DNA of 64,000 nucleotides from Diadophis punctatus similis (Eukaryota; Chordata; Lepidosauria; Squamata; Dipsadidae): NCBI GenBank assembly GCA_023053685.1, contig JALIGW010000058.1, positions 970,001 to 1,034,000 of the forward strand, read 5' to 3'. Shown piece by piece: positions 20,298 to 31,342 of this stretch (position 1 is its first letter; each line of letters starts with the position of its first letter). The notes under the pieces were generated by a model. It saw only the letters and a program-made list of their open reading frames with translations, ran no database searches and was not told where the DNA came from. The position numbers and the translations under genes were made by a program.

Positions 20298-21392
20298 AGC
20301 AGGTTTCCACACTGTCAGCAGCAAACAGCCTGATCCCAGATCCATCCATCATTAAAAGAAAAGAACAGGTGGAAAGGGGGAAAACCCCCAGAAAGTCAAT
20401 TTGCCTCTTGAAATAAAAAAGGCACCTTTGGGACAGGTGGAAACGGAAACGGAGAGGGCCCCCAAGCACATATATTGGAGAAGGGGGGGGGGGAGAGTGG
20501 TGTGTGAGAGAAGTTTTATATCCAAATATGTTTTATTCTTTATGCTGTTTCCATCTTCCTTTAAAACATGAACAGAATCCATAATGGTGTGAGAATCTGT
20601 GTCTCCGAGTTAATCAAATTACTAGCAGACTTCCTCAAACTTGGAACACCCAGAGATATGTAGATATGTAGATCTAATCCCACATATCCAAAGATAAGGT
20701 CTGCAAACAGACCTTATAAATAGAGTTAATTAAATGAAATCTCCCAGCAGAACTGTATGTTCACAATAATACATACATATGCACACACACATGCCCTTTA
20801 GCACGTAGATGCTTCCACACCCCGGACAAGCTCCCTGTATAAAAGTTTGTTACTGTACCCCATTTAACTGCAGCCTCCCCTAAAAGCAAAATGTTTTGAT
20901 AAATATTTCCTCTTTCCTCACAGCTGGCTGGATCTCATTTTTAGTTATTCTTGTGCAACCCCGGCTTGAGTTGGAACCCCAAATTATTCTTCTGACAGGA
21001 GCCAGAATATGATTTGATTATAAATGGGGCTTGCATCTGCTACATAGCAGTGGCTGGAATTCTTTCCCGGTGGCTTCTTTCCCTTTGCTGCAATTCAGTG
21101 GCGTGGAGAAGCCTGCACCTCTGGGTCAAAGTCCTGCTCCAGAGGCCCCCAAGGAGAACCCAGAAAGAGGAAGGATTGAGCAGAAGGGAAGCTGTCTTGT
21201 GGGAGCCATAGCTGCTTATTTTGCCCTGTTTACATGGCAAATAGAAACCTGGAACCGTCACAGTCTGGCTCCAGGCAAGAGCACTGGACGTCCTGGGTTG
21301 CTCTTTGTTTACCGCACAATTCTCCACACTCGCCTGGGGTGTTGATCTCCCAGTCAAGAACCAGACTCAGAGTATGCAGGGAAAGTCATGCT

Positions 21393-21398
21393 TTTATT
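21393..21398 (-). terminator. Polyadenylation signal of gene C
   Basis: AATAAA in CCAGAATAAAAGCATG on the minus strand, 91 bases after the stop codon. It is conserved in gene D. Confidence 0.85.
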
Positions 21399-21488
21399 CT
21401 GGAGAAGATAGGAAACAACCACCGAAAGGAGTCAGGCAGCTGTTTTGGGAGCACAACGGTGGTGCCTCACTGGAGATGCAGCAGGGAC

Positions 21489-21514
21489 TCAGGCCTGAGG
21501 GGATTGCGTTTGCC
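21489..21514 (-). CDS. Gene C tail exon (coding part)
   Basis: After the acceptor CTTTTTTCTTCACAG the frame enters in phase 1 and reads GQTQSPQA before TGA (21491-21489). The same exon is found in gene D with identical residues, and a Gln-rich version in gene E. The remaining exon to the polyadenylation signal is 3' UTR. Confidence 0.85.
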
Positions 21515-22394
21515 CTGTGAAGAAAAAAGAGGAGTGGTGGGTGGGCAAGGGGCTTCTGCTCCTGTTCCCAAGCCCTGGCTAAGCAGAGCAGAGGGGGCTT
21601 AGCCTTGTGGCCGGGGGGGGCACCCACTCACAAGCTGCATCCCAGAGACAAGTGAGACCCCCAGCAGCCCTGAGTGGGTCCCTCTGCTTTCTCCTCCTCC
21701 CCAGACCCTCGTCTGAGTCAAGGGCTGCCCACTGGCCCTTCTGAGGGTGGAGAAAAATCTCCTGGCCAGAGACTTTCCTGGGCCAATCCCTCATCCACCT
21801 CCATTCCGTTTAGCCTGGTTTTGCAGATGAGCAGATCACGTGAGTGGGTTCACCCCCTCCCAGGTTTGGTGCCCTCCCCTCCAGTGCATCACCAGCCAGG
21901 AAGACCACCTCCACCAGTCATGGCCCCATGACAGGACTTCCTCCTGCCTACCTAGGTGTGATGCAAGTTAAAAAAAGGGGGAGGGGGTTTCAATCACATA
22001 GTCACAGCCACTCTCCTGATTAGGATGTCTCCACCCTCACTGCCATTTGGTTGTTGTGTCACATCAGCCTTGTGCAAAATGGGGAAAGGGCTGAGACTGA
22101 CACTGAGCAGAAGAGTTTCCTGCTATTGTGGTCATCCAGGTAACCACAATGACCCAATTTTTACACAACACAGAGAGGCCATCGGACAATCTGTCCCCCA
22201 GTGAAGTTGGAAACACAATCTCAGGACTCTAAGGATAATGAGAATGGCTCCCTCGTGACCTGGAGGACGATGTAGGTGACGCCTTAGGAGAAATGATTAA
22301 TGACTGGACTGTGGTTAGGGTCAGGGTAGGGCTGTTTTTCAAAAATACAACATTTGTGTGTATAAGCAATCACATGTGTATTCTTGTTCCTTAC

Positions 22395-22562
22395 CAAATC
22401 CACCACAGACCATTTGGCATTCCAGGTTTGTGGAGAAGCGATTGTCATTGCGACCACACAATCCGTTAACAAATGTTTCACACCTTTTGGTCTTCCAGTT
22501 GTAATAATACTGTTTTGAATATGCTTTACAACGACCTGGATCTGCTGGGAGTTTGCAAACCT
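22395..22562 (-). CDS. Gene C third Kunitz exon, P1 lysine
   Basis: 168 bases, phase 1-1, acceptor CCCTACAG, donor GTAAGG. The domain has six cysteines (VCKLP, GRC, KRC, GLC, LEC, MVC) and a YYYNWK core. The reactive-site residues are C14-K15-A16, matching the P1-P1' pair of bovine trypsin inhibitor, so trypsin-like protease inhibition is plausible. The paralogues in genes D and E have Glu-Gly at the same place. The region after C30 (FVNGLCGRNDNRF) also differs from the consensus YGGC, with Asn in place of Tyr35. Confidence 0.93.
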
Positions 22563-22961
22563 CTGTAGGGAGGGAATGAGAACAGGAGAGAAGGGAAATG
22601 AGAGGGACAGAGGAAGAATCTCTTCCTTCCAGCAAGTGGGCTGGGCCCCATTTCCCTGAAAGCCTCAGATGGATCCAGAGGTCTAAGATTTGATCTTGGG
22701 TGGGACTGAATGGGTCAGGTGGAAAAGTGGCCTCAGAATGAGTGCCAGAAATGCTGGCATCTGTAATGGCCTGTGGGAACGGCCTTGGGGGACAGGAGGA
22801 GAAGCTGCAGGGGAAGGAATGCTTGGATAAGAGGCAGCTGAGTCCACAGAAGGAATTGGGGCCTGGAGAATGTCTCAGAAGGGACCCTCCCTAGTTTCCT
22901 GCCCTGAAAAGGTGAGGGTGGGGAGAGTTGTACTGTACTTTCATATTTGTAGTACTGTGGA

Positions 22962-23738
22962 TAAGGTGACCAGACGTCCCGCTTTTGGCGGGACAGACAC
23001 GCTTTTCAAGCGTGTGTCCCGCATCCCGCATTCTTTCCAAAAAGTCACGCTTTTTTAGAAAGAATGCCGAAACAGCGGGACGTCTGGTCACCTTAGAAGG
23101 GGAAGCACAAGAGAGGTACTAACATCGAAATAAAAAGCGGAAGCAAGTCGGGCAAAGCGGAATTTCAGCGAGCCGGCTGCCTGCTGGGGAGAGGGGGAAG
23201 GGGGGCTGCTCCTCCTCTCCTTCCCCCGCCCCATCCCTAGCCCCGCCCTCGGAGGCGCCACTGCTGTTGGGATGCGGGTGGAGGGGTGAGGGACGAGGAG
23301 CCGTCGCCGCTGCCGTCGTCGGTTTGAGCTCACGAGCGGCCCCTCCGGCGGCTCGTCCCCCTCCCCTTCCTTCCCCCCGTCGCCTCGCTGCCGCCGTTGC
23401 CCTGGGGCCGGGCGGGCGATCGGGAGACCGCGGCGCTTGGATGGCTGGAGCTCGCGACAGAGCGCCGCCTCACAGGTAAGCTGCCGGCTGCCTCCTTTCC
23501 CCGCCTCCCGCCTCCTGTTCGTCGCTTGCCAGCCCAAGCCACTGCCGGCTCCCGAAGGGGAGGCGGGAGGCGAGGAAAGGCCTCCCGCCTCTCCCCCCCA
23601 GCTGGACGCCGACATTTGCGTTGTTTTGCCCTCTGCGCATGTGCAGCGTTCTGCGCATGCGCAGAGGGCAAAACTCAAATGGCGGCGCCCAGGCGGGCCC
23701 GCCCCCCGTCCCGCTTAAAAAAAAATCTGGTCACTTTA
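22962..23738. mobile_element. TIR element with nested palindromic copy, 8-bp TSD
   Basis: Starts TAAGGTGACCAGACGTCCCG and ends CTGGTCACTTTA, flanked by ACTGTGGA on both sides. A shorter copy with both termini (22962-23095) forms the left end. The right part is GC-rich with CTCTGCGCATGTGCAG palindromes. A relative is at 41767-42635. The long frames crossing it are compositional. Confidence 0.75.
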
Positions 23739-24050
23739 ACTGTGGAGCATGTCTTGTCATACTGCCCTATGTATAACACAGCCAGAATTAAATCATTGTC
23801 TCTTCTTGGAATTGATCCCTCTGGTTCTAATGCTAGTAATTTGGCCTTATATTGTCTAGGGGATGATTCCTCCTATATTACTTCTCAGGTTTCAAAATTT
23901 TTCTTAAGAGCTGTAACTATTCGAGGAGAACGTTGTAATTCCCTTTAGCCAAGACTTCTGGTGTTAATTGTTTGTGATTGTATTTTTTTCTTTTTGTTTT
24001 TCGTTGCACTTGTATTTTGGTCTGTGACTGTAAATAAAATTTTATACTAA
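23739..24050 (+). mobile_element. LINE C-terminal fragment
   Basis: The frame encodes VEHVLSYCPMY and about 55 further residues to a stop near 23948, then a 3' UTR with AATAAAATTTTATA. The His-Cys spacing recalls the zinc-knuckle near the end of several LINE proteins. I cannot assign a clade. The element is absent at the same intron position of gene D. Confidence 0.5.
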
Positions 24051-24129
24051 CTCACTCAGAGGGGAGGGAAGTGTTGGGTTTCCAGCCTGACCATACCAGG
24101 GACCTCAATGCAACACTCATCCTCTGTAC

Positions 24130-24312
24130 CTTTGCTGATTTTCCCACAGGCTTTTTCACATAGCTCCTTGGTCTCAAAGTTGTTGCGGTTGCCCTCACAG
24201 CCACGGTAGACAAATGAGGTGCACTTCTTCTTCTCCGGATCATAGTGGAAGCGTTGCAACTTCTTTGAGCAGCTGCCCTGGTCTTGAGGCAACTGGCACC
24301 GGTCACTGCGGA
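24130..24312 (-). CDS. Gene C second Kunitz exon, P1 serine
   Basis: 183 bases, phase 1-1, acceptor CTGCGAGAG...CGCAG, donor GTACAG. It has six cysteines (RCQLP, GSC, KKC, RGCEGNRNNF, LCEKAC) plus a basic GKISK tail. P1-P1' is Ser-Lys. Compared with gene D the loop differs at several charged residues (SKKLQ here, SEELQ there). The frame stays open past the donor for a further stretch, but the gene E and gene D equivalents keep the same GT and the next exon fits in phase, so splicing is preferred. Confidence 0.92.
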
Positions 24313-24419
24313 CTGCGAGAGAGGGAGAGAGGGGAGTTTGCTTGGCCTCTGACTCAGGGGCTGTCAGGCGGAGGACAGAGGGGGAAGGAAACAGGTGGGA
24401 GGAGGAGGCCTGGACACAC

Positions 24420-24557
24420 CTGAGGGCAGGCAGCCTCGACTGCAGCCAGTGAAGCAGCACTTCTTGGTCAGGGGGCAGTCATGGTCATCATTGCAGGTGT
24501 TGTTGCAGGGAACAAAGGGGAACACTTCGACCCTCCTGGGACACACGCCGGGGTGTT
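24420..24557 (-). CDS. Gene C third WAP exon
   Basis: 138 bases, phase 1-1, acceptor CATTCTAG, donor GTGTGT. It is a compact WAP domain with eight cysteines in standard order: GVCP, VPC, NTC, HDC, KKCC, TGC, RGC. It is separated from the following Kunitz exon by an intron of only about 107 bases, the shortest in the gene. The same short intron is kept in D and E. Confidence 0.93.
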
Positions 24558-25315
24558 CTAGAATGAGAGGGAGTGACAGACCCAAGAACCAATCAGGAGA
24601 TGTAGAGTTACAATTTCCTTTACTGTTCCTCACCTACAGACAGAATCTTGGCAGATGAAAACAACTATTTGCATATTATAGATAGTGCTCTAATCTCTAG
24701 GGAGGATTAACAGATTAACAGAGTTGGAAGGGACCTTGTAGGTCATCTAGTCCAATCCCCTGCTCAAGCCATCTTATGTCTTTTCTTCATGACCAAACTA
24801 TCTACATTGTCCTGCCTCTTTGCTCTCCTCCCTTCTGGGAATCCACCACAGGCAGGGAGGGGAGGCAGTTCCTCAGTGCCTGGGATTGGATGGCAGAGAC
24901 TACTCCCTGGTGTAGGTGTGTCCCTTCCTCCCCTGCCCTCCCACAACCACCCCAAGGCCAGGCCTGTTCCTGGAAGATGAGAAACACTGGGGACCTGGGA
25001 GGACTCCCAATGGGAACTAGGCTAGGTCAGGGAAAGGTCAGAGCTCTACTGTCTGTCCCTATGCTCACCTTGGTTAATGTTAATCTTGTCTGGGTGTCTT
25101 TATGGCTTAACATTGGGTGCATACCTTACACATTTCTTCCCTTTACGACACACATGTTGCACGTGTGCAGGAAATGGGTGAATTTAGGAACCAGCTGCAG
25201 TGTATGATGTGAATAGACCCAGGGTGATATTATGGGCGTGTGCATTCTGCCTATCAGACCCTGCTGCATGGATGGGGGGCTGTTAGGGGGTTGGAGAGAG
25301 AGAAAGGGGACGTAC

Positions 25316-25483
25316 CTTCCAAAGCCCCCACGCAGAGCTTCCCGTCCCCAAAATGGCAGCACTTCCGGTGGGGAAAAGGAAAACCAACGTTGCATTCCTG
25401 GTCAGTGTTGCATCTTGCAAAGCAAAGAGGGTTTTCTCTCTTGTTGGGTGGGTGAATCATCACTGGGCAGTATCCCATGACAT
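25316..25483 (-). CDS. Gene C second WAP exon, seven cysteines
   Basis: 168 bases, phase 1-1, acceptor CTCCCTAG, donor GTACGT. It starts VMGYCPV and contains C2 (PLC), C3 (ARC), C4 (QEC), C5-C6 (KCC) and C8 (KLC). The position for C7 holds Asp (CCHFGDGKLC). In elafin-type WAP domains C7 pairs with C2, so C2 is left without a partner. The gene D paralogue has also lost one cysteine of the C2/C3 pair. The long loop with FPFPHRK before CC is unusual for WAP domains. Confidence 0.88.
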
Positions 25484-26144
25484 CTAGGGAGGAAAGGAGG
25501 ACACAGAAGAGAAGAGGGCATTCAGTCACCGAGTGGGGCTCACACCCTAGTAGAAGAAGAGGCCCTCTCCAAACGTTGTAGCACCTTCCTCAGCCTGCAG
25601 GGACATTGTAGGCAGTGGGGTTGGCAGTTAGTAAGTGGAAGGCCTTTTGCTACATCCCATGAAGCAGATGGAATGGTCTGGGTCACTGGGCCACGGGCGG
25701 GTGGAGTGGGGTGCAGAGGGTGCTTTCACAGGGCTGAAGCGTCTTCTCTGGCCATGAGGCAGCTCCAACTTGCCGCCTTCTTCTACGGTTCAACCTCTGG
25801 GGAGGCTCACTCGAGCTAGGCTGAGCTCTCATGGCAAAGCTTTCCTGGGGAGTCCAGGAACCACCAGCTGTGGCCAACTGACTGTGGGACAACCATTGCA
25901 GGACAGCTTAACTCGAGATAACTGTACTCTCTCCATATTATTATTAATATTATTATTAATGATATTATAATGATCTCACATTGAGTTGTCCTGCAACAGG
26001 TTGGCTCTAGCGAGTTGCCCCATTCCATGGGACTGGCTTCTCTCTGAGCACTGACTGGGCAAAGAACCGCACAGTATCAGGCTTGGAAGGGACCCCCCTC
26101 CATTTCTGCCCCCCCATCCCTCCCAGTCCAGGAACCAGACTCAC

Positions 26145-26291
26145 CTCCTTCTGGGTATTTACATCGTTGTCCACAAGACGTTGCACAGCAGCGCTGAGTG
26201 CCCGGGCAACTGGCATCGCTGGAGCAGAATTTGCCACAAATATTGTCACTGGGACTAATTGGCTTGGGGCAGATGCCAGGCTTGTTGCTAC
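26145..26291 (-). CDS. Gene C first WAP exon
   Basis: 147 bases, phase 1-1, acceptor CCTTACAG, donor GTGAGT. It is a canonical eight-cysteine WAP domain: GICPKP, NIC, KFC, ASC, QRCC, TSC, QRC. Its translated sequence is identical to the gene D copy apart from a silent change, making it the most conserved domain of the array. This suggests purifying selection or gene conversion. Confidence 0.94.
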
Positions 26292-26939
26292 CTGTAAGGG
26301 TTTTTTGAGGGTGGGGGGAGAGATGGGAAACCTATGAGTAAAGTGGGAGCAGTTCTGTTCTCTTTGAACATTATCCATGAATTCAGGGAAGCTTTGGTTG
26401 GGGTCCGTCAGCCCTCTCAAAGAATTTTTCTCGGTCTTTCATCAGACTGGGGGGTAAACCAAGGAATAGATGGGGGGGTACAAGGGGGAGTTAGAAACAG
26501 CCAGTGTTGAAGTTGAGTCGTAGCTTCGCCCCTAAGATGAAAATTGGGAAGAGGCTGTACACACTGAGAAAAACAGCAGAGATTCAATGGGGACAGCGAT
26601 GGGGATGCACTGTTGAATTCCTGGGAGGGACAGCGCAAAAAGCTCTGTGGTTTCGAAGGACAGAATATAGCTGAGAGCAAACACTGAGAGTTGTAAGGCA
26701 ATGGCCAATTTGGATGAGAGAGGGAAGAAGACGGGAAAAGATCTCTGAAGCGGCTGAGCCTGATTGCATGCAAAGATCGCTTGATTTAGTGGGGAACAGA
26801 AGCAGAGAAAGTACCGAGTCCCACAGGATCCTCAAAGCAGTGGACGGGGGCTGGACCTCTCGCTTCCTATCAAGGCCGACGGAGAGTGACCACAGAGAAA
26901 GGAAGCGAACCGGAACAACACAGAGCCCTCCCCCACTTC

Positions 26940-27335
26940 TCATCCCCGAAACCGCTCCAGACGGTTACCATGGCTGAAGGTATTGAAAGCCCCCAAGAGG
27001 TCAAGTAGAGGGAGGATGAACGCACTACCCCCATCCCTCTCCCACCAGCGATTATCTAAATGGCCCTCATGCCGTTTCCATCCCATATCCAGGTCTGAAC
27101 CCTGACTGGAAAAAGTCTAGATAATCCATAGATATTCAGGAACCTCTGGAGCTGCAGCACAACCACTTTCTCAACCACCTTCACCAGAAATGGAGGATCG
27201 GAGACACAATGAAAATTGTCTAACAGGGTGGAGTCAACTGATAGCCTCTTAAGGAGAAGGCAGACCCCAGCCTCCTTAAAAGGCTGGGGAAATTGCCCCC
27301 TCCCCCAGGGAAGCATCAATCACTCCAGAACCCAC
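26940..27335 (-). mobile_element. Decayed L3/CR1-group LINE fragment
   Basis: A minus-strand frame at 27056-27319 encodes a damaged reverse-transcriptase segment with DPPFLVKVVEKVVVLQLQRFL, clearly related to the NLPFLGKVVEKVV region of 61470-63509. It lies in the gene C intron between Kunitz 1 and WAP 1. A polypyrimidine tract occupies the same place in gene D. Confidence 0.7.
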
Positions 27336-27542
27336 CCACATGTCACCTCCTGGGAATCTTTCACAAGTCAGGAGGGAGATGGTTCTAAAACACGGGTGTT
27401 TGTGCTCACACTCCCTAGGATCCTGTTCACTTCTCCAAGTCAAGAGTGGTAAACTATTCTAGCCTTGCTAGACAAAGGCCACTGGACCACAGCAAATGCT
27501 CCTCCCCAGAGGACCTCAGACCCTCCTCTGACCGGAGCTTAC

Positions 27543-27710
27543 CTGGGATGAAACAGCGGCGCTCACATTCGTTGAGAACCTTGAAATTGTTAGCATTCCC
27601 ATAGCAGCCTCCATAGTAGAATTTTTGGCATCTGTTGAACCTTGAGTCATAGAACCAGCGACGACCTAAGGTGTCACAGGGACCTTGGTCTTTAGGGAGC
27701 TGGCAGACAC
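27543..27710 (-). CDS. Gene C first Kunitz exon, P1 aspartate
   Basis: 168 bases, phase 1-1, acceptor GTTTCTCAG, donor GTAAGC. It has six cysteines (VCQLP, GPC, NRC, GGCYGNANNF, NEC, RRC) and an RRWFYD core. P1-P1' is Asp-Thr after C14. An acidic P1 is rare in trypsin or chymotrypsin inhibitors, so another target is likely. It is joined in phase to the signal exon across a 2.6-kb intron. Confidence 0.93.
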
Positions 27711-28194
27711 CTGAGAAACAGAGTAGAAGGTCAATGGGGGCAATGGGGCGAGCCCCCCATGCCATCACCACTTCTGTTGCCTCTGGTGCACTCAAAAGCC
27801 CCATGGGCCGAGCAGGTAGGGGTCTCACTGCTGCCTCACCTGCTGCAGAAAGAATCATGGGGGCCGTGGGGGGAGCCCCCAATGCTGCCGGAGCTTCTTC
27901 TGCCTGCAGAGCACTCAAATGCTTGAGGGCTGAGCCAGGGAGGGTGCTGCTGCTGCTACCCCACCTGCCACCTCTGTCTCCTTCTCCTCTCCTGGGCCCA
28001 CTCCAGCTTCTGCTCTGGGTCCGGTCAGGTGTAAAGAAGCGCACCTGCCACTACCACCAGCAATGCCCTGAGCAGGTGAGTCACCACTGCTGCTGCTGCT
28101 GCAGAGCTGCAGGTAGGTGAGCAGGTACAGATAATCACCCAGGAGACGATTTCCTTCCAGGAGTATCAGGCGGGTGTGGGGGGGATCCCATGCA

Positions 28195-28350
28195 GGTATG
28201 TACACAGACACAGACACATACACAGATACACAGATACACATATATAGACATAGACACACACAGACACAGACATAGACACAGACACAGACACAGACAGACA
28301 CAGACACAGACACAGACACAGACACAGACACAGACACAGACACAGACACA

Positions 28351-28407
<57 letters not shown>

Positions 28408-28470
28408 ATACACACAAATGCATACCCAGTGACTCACAGGTAGACACACAAACACAAACACAAATACGAT
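28195..28470. repeat. CAGACA/CA microsatellite
   Basis: (CAGACA)n passing into (CA)n, with ATAGACA and CAAACACA variants at the edges. The Cys/Val and Thr/His repeat frames are artefacts. Confidence 0.95.
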
Positions 28471-28513
28471 CCCTGCTGCCCACCTAGCATGTCCCAGGCT
28501 GTCTGCCTCCCTC

Positions 28514-28742
28514 CCAGAGAGCCGAGGTGGTGCAGTGATTAAAATGCAGCACTGCAGTTCAGCAGTTCAGCTGTTCAAATCTCACCGGCTCAAGGTTGAC
28601 TCAGCCTTCCATTCTTCTGAGGTCGGTAAAATGAGGACCCAGATTGTTGGGGGCAATATGCTGAACTCTGTAAACCGCTTAGAGAGGGCTGTAAAGCGCT
28701 ATGAAGCGGTATATAAGTCTAAGTGCTATTGCTATTGCTATT
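28514..28742 (+). mobile_element. tRNA-derived SINE
   Basis: A tRNA-like head with an A box (GGTGGTGCAGTGATTAAAA) and a B box (GTTCAAATCTC) is followed by GAGGTCGGTAAAATGAGGAC and AAACCGCTTAGAGAGGGC. It ends in a GCTATTGCTATT tail. A second copy is at 52018-52262. Confidence 0.85.
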
Positions 28743-30006
28743 CCAACCCCGATTGAGAACTTCTGAGGCAGTGGAGACCATTCCAGACCCCCCCGGAGAT
28801 CCCTGGGCATCCATCTGCCTCTGCTCACCCACCTGCAGCTTTGTGGCAGAGTTGGCAGTGACTCACCTGGTCGGGGCATTGTTGCTGGTGGCAGCAGGTA
28901 TGTGGGATGCTGGCTTCTTTATGCCTGGCCGGAGTGTCCCTCCAGAGTCTGGAGTGTTTGAGCATGCAGGGGGCAGCAGAAGCAGTGGCATCGGGGGCTC
29001 CATGGTGGCCACCCTGCCCTTCATACGCCAAGCCCCACCATGGCCTTTGCAACCTCCCTGGCTGGCAGCTACATGTCACGTGGACTGAAACACCCGGGGT
29101 CAAACCATGTCTCTGGGAATGGGCTGAGGTGAAGGTCTGGGGGTGAAGGGCCAGGGGGCTTCAACTCTTTCTTGGTGAGAACATATCTCTTAGATGCCCA
29201 GGAGAGATCTGATTGGCAAGTAGCTGGCATCTCCCTTGGCTGGAAAGAAGAGGAATCTGGTGGTGGAAGACCTAGCTTGGTGAATATGAGTACTGCAGCA
29301 TTTCTCTACCTACAATCTATTCCTCTTCTCCAAAGTTGGCCTGATGAACCCCTTTGGAGAAGGGGTGGGACATAGAAACAGGTGTGGGTGTGGGTGTGTA
29401 TTCACATTGCCATTGTTTTCATTCCCTCCTCCAGCAAGTATCTCACATTGTCACAGACCCTTTGCTCTAAAATGCCCCCCCCCCCAGCTGAGGAACAAAA
29501 GGAGCAGGACCAGATACCCTGTGAAACCATGGTTGGTCTCTTCGCGTCCTGCTTCTTGGTTGGATTTCCCACCCAGCAGTCACGCAAAGTGGAGCAGCCC
29601 AGCCCCCTTTTCTGCCCAGTCTCGTACAGCATGGGGAGGGCAGGGCTGAATTTCCCAGGAAGGGGAAGAGCCCACAGGGTCTCATCAAATGTCCCTGGGA
29701 AGCCCACCACAATTCCTCCCTACATTGTTCCTCAGCAGCTGGTTGTCCAAGGCCAATGTGTAATTAGTAGTCTGCCCCTCTTGGCCATTACTGCAGCTCC
29801 TTCTGTTTCTTCACTCCCCAACTCATTTAAAGGTGGGAGAAGCAGGTTTCCTAATCTGAGATACCTGCGGAGGGTTCTCTGGGCACCAAAGGCTACCAGC
29901 TGGGCCTTTGATCTGATCCAACAGGGACCTTAGTTCTGTTGTGCTGTCAACCGTCTAAACTCTCACTTGTATGAGGAAGCATCGTCCTCAGGAAGCTTCA
30001 GTCTGT

Positions 30007-30075
30007 AGGGTCTCCTGCTTGAGCAGGGGATTGGACTAGAGGACTCCCAAGGTCCCTTCCAACTCTGTTATTTGT
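30007..30075 (+). mobile_element. CR1 3' end remnant
   Basis: Only the last about 70 bases of CR1 remain (GGTCTCCTGCTTGAGCAGG ... CCAACTCTGTTATT). Confidence 0.7.
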
Positions 30076-30312
30076 CCCCTGGAAGAGGACGGTTCTCCCA
30101 CAGAAGTGGGGCAAGCTTTGGCCGAAGACAGTTACACGTGAGGCTGCAAGGACTGCTTAAGGAGCCACGGATTCCTAGGTTATTGTGGAGGAGAAGTAAG
30201 GGAAGGGGAGGTGTTGCCCGAAACCCACCCCAGAGGAGAAAGGAGTCCCAGCCCAGCCAGACCGGCTTCTCAGGTCCATTCTCCACCAGGGGTTTGCTGA
30301 GGGGCTACTCAC

Positions 30313-30421
30313 TGTTTGAAGGCTTCGGGATCTTTGGACCCCCATCATCTCCACCACTGGCAGCATGGAGGTCAGCAAGGAAGGAGAGGAGCACCCCCAC
30401 GAGAAGGACCCTGGCGTACAT
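30313..30421 (-). CDS. Gene C signal peptide exon
   Basis: ATG at 30421 (minus) begins MYAR, followed by the hydrophobic core VLLVGVLLSFLA, then DLHAAS and a Gly/Asp/Pro linker. It ends in phase 1 at ACA before GTGAGT. The product enters the secretory pathway. The residues around the predicted cleavage match gene B closely; the linker after it differs in each paralogue. Confidence 0.93.
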
Positions 30422-30490
30422 GGTCTCTCAGGAGGGAGCAGGTCTCTGGGTCAAGGCAGAGGAAGGAGCATATAAATGGTGCTGAGGGAT
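30422..30490 (-). promoter_or_regulatory. Gene C core promoter region
   Basis: The conserved leader CCTGAGAGACC precedes the ATG. A TATA-like element, TATAAAT on the plus strand (30471-30477), lies 50 bases upstream, at the same distance as in gene D. On the transcribed orientation it reads ATTTATA. Confidence 0.5.
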
Positions 30491-31342
30491 GGGGGCGGTT
30501 GTGGGACCGTCCAATGAGAGACTTCCTCGAGGCAGGAGAGCCAAGCCGAGTAAGCCGTGCCAGAGCCGGAGGCAACTTCCACAAGGAAATCTTCCCCCAG
30601 AGCAGGTACATCTAATTCCGCCATGGGTGCATTTTGCAATAGGCTAGAAGGATGGGATAAGAGGTTGGGGTGAGCCCCCTGGACTGGCTGCCTCTGAAAG
30701 GGATTGGCCTGGGCACTTTCTTTATTGTTGCTCACCCATTTTATGAGAATCTCTCCATGCTTGCTGCATTCGTTTAGGATCTGCTGGATAAAGCTTTACT
30801 AGTCTGGTCTATGACATTTCCTCCCCCATGCTGGCATGCCTCTTAAGTGCACCCCTTTTAACTGGCCCCCTCTCCTTTGGCCGGTGATTCCACCACATCA
30901 TGGAAGAACTCCCATGTTCTCCAAGTTCAAAAGGGAAGCGGTGGGAGTTCTCGCTTGAGGAGGGGCAGGAGGTGAACGTCTTGTCAGCTGCCATCTTATG
31001 ATTGCTTGTGCTTTGTTGATATGTGGTGACAGACCGCCAAGAACTGTGGGGAGGCGAAATGAAGGGAGGAAGGCTTCAGGAAACCAAAGTAAATTCTGTA
31101 TCTCCTTGAGATGCTGCCTCAAGGTCACCCAACTGGAAGAAGGAGGGGGTCACATACCAAAACTACGCTTGGACTGGCCATTAGGAAAACATCCTGCCTG
31201 GACCTGATTGGTTACCCTGGGGGGCGGGCGGGCAATGAGAGACAGTTAAGGGAGGGAAAAGTAGAATTTAGGAATTTTGGCACGTGATTTTCAGTTCCGG
31301 TTTTGCACTACTGCTTTTTGCTTCATCTCGAATACACTATAC

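Larger units (their letters stand above)
27745..29105. repeat. Inverted repeat arms around a CA/CAGACA microsatellite and a SINE
   Basis: Sequence at about 27880-28135 (GCCCTGAGCAGGTGAGTCAC, AGAGCTGCAGGTAGGTGAGCAGG) recurs inverted at about 28795-29015. Between the arms lie the microsatellite 28195-28470 and the SINE 28514-28742. The arms look like two copies of one interspersed element in opposite orientations. The Cys-rich frames across the arms are not supported by splice sites. Confidence 0.6.
21375..30421 (-). other. Gene C, signal-Kunitz-WAP-WAP-WAP-Kunitz-Kunitz-tail
   Basis: Eight-exon minus-strand gene: 30421-30313, 27710-27543, 26291-26145, 25483-25316, 24557-24420, 24312-24130, 22562-22395, 21514-21489. 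Every internal junction is phase 1 with canonical sites, so the exons join in frame. The product would be a secreted six-domain protein. Fused Kunitz/WAP proteins of related design are known from snake venom glands; whether this copy is expressed there is not visible in DNA. Confidence 0.9.

Noticed and set aside
23100..23735. CpG-rich stretch as a CpG-island promoter
   Set aside because: It is the interior of a TIR element bounded by an 8-bp target duplication, inside a gene C intron, with no transcript start on either side.
24056..24130. Read-through end of Kunitz 2 (GTEDECC...) as the true C-terminus of gene C
   Set aside because: The GTACAG donor is kept in C, D and E, and the next Kunitz exon joins in phase. 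An alternative unspliced isoform cannot be excluded from DNA.
28135..28461. Cys/Val repeat frames that mimic cysteine-rich peptides
   Set aside because: Translation of CA/CAGACA repeats in three frames, without signal peptide or splice sites.
27915..29103. Possible cysteine-rich exons (CHYHQQCPEQ, CCHQQQCPDQ) ending at GTGAGT
   Set aside because: They lie in opposite orientations within two copies of an interspersed element, do not match Kunitz or WAP spacing, and are missing from gene D.
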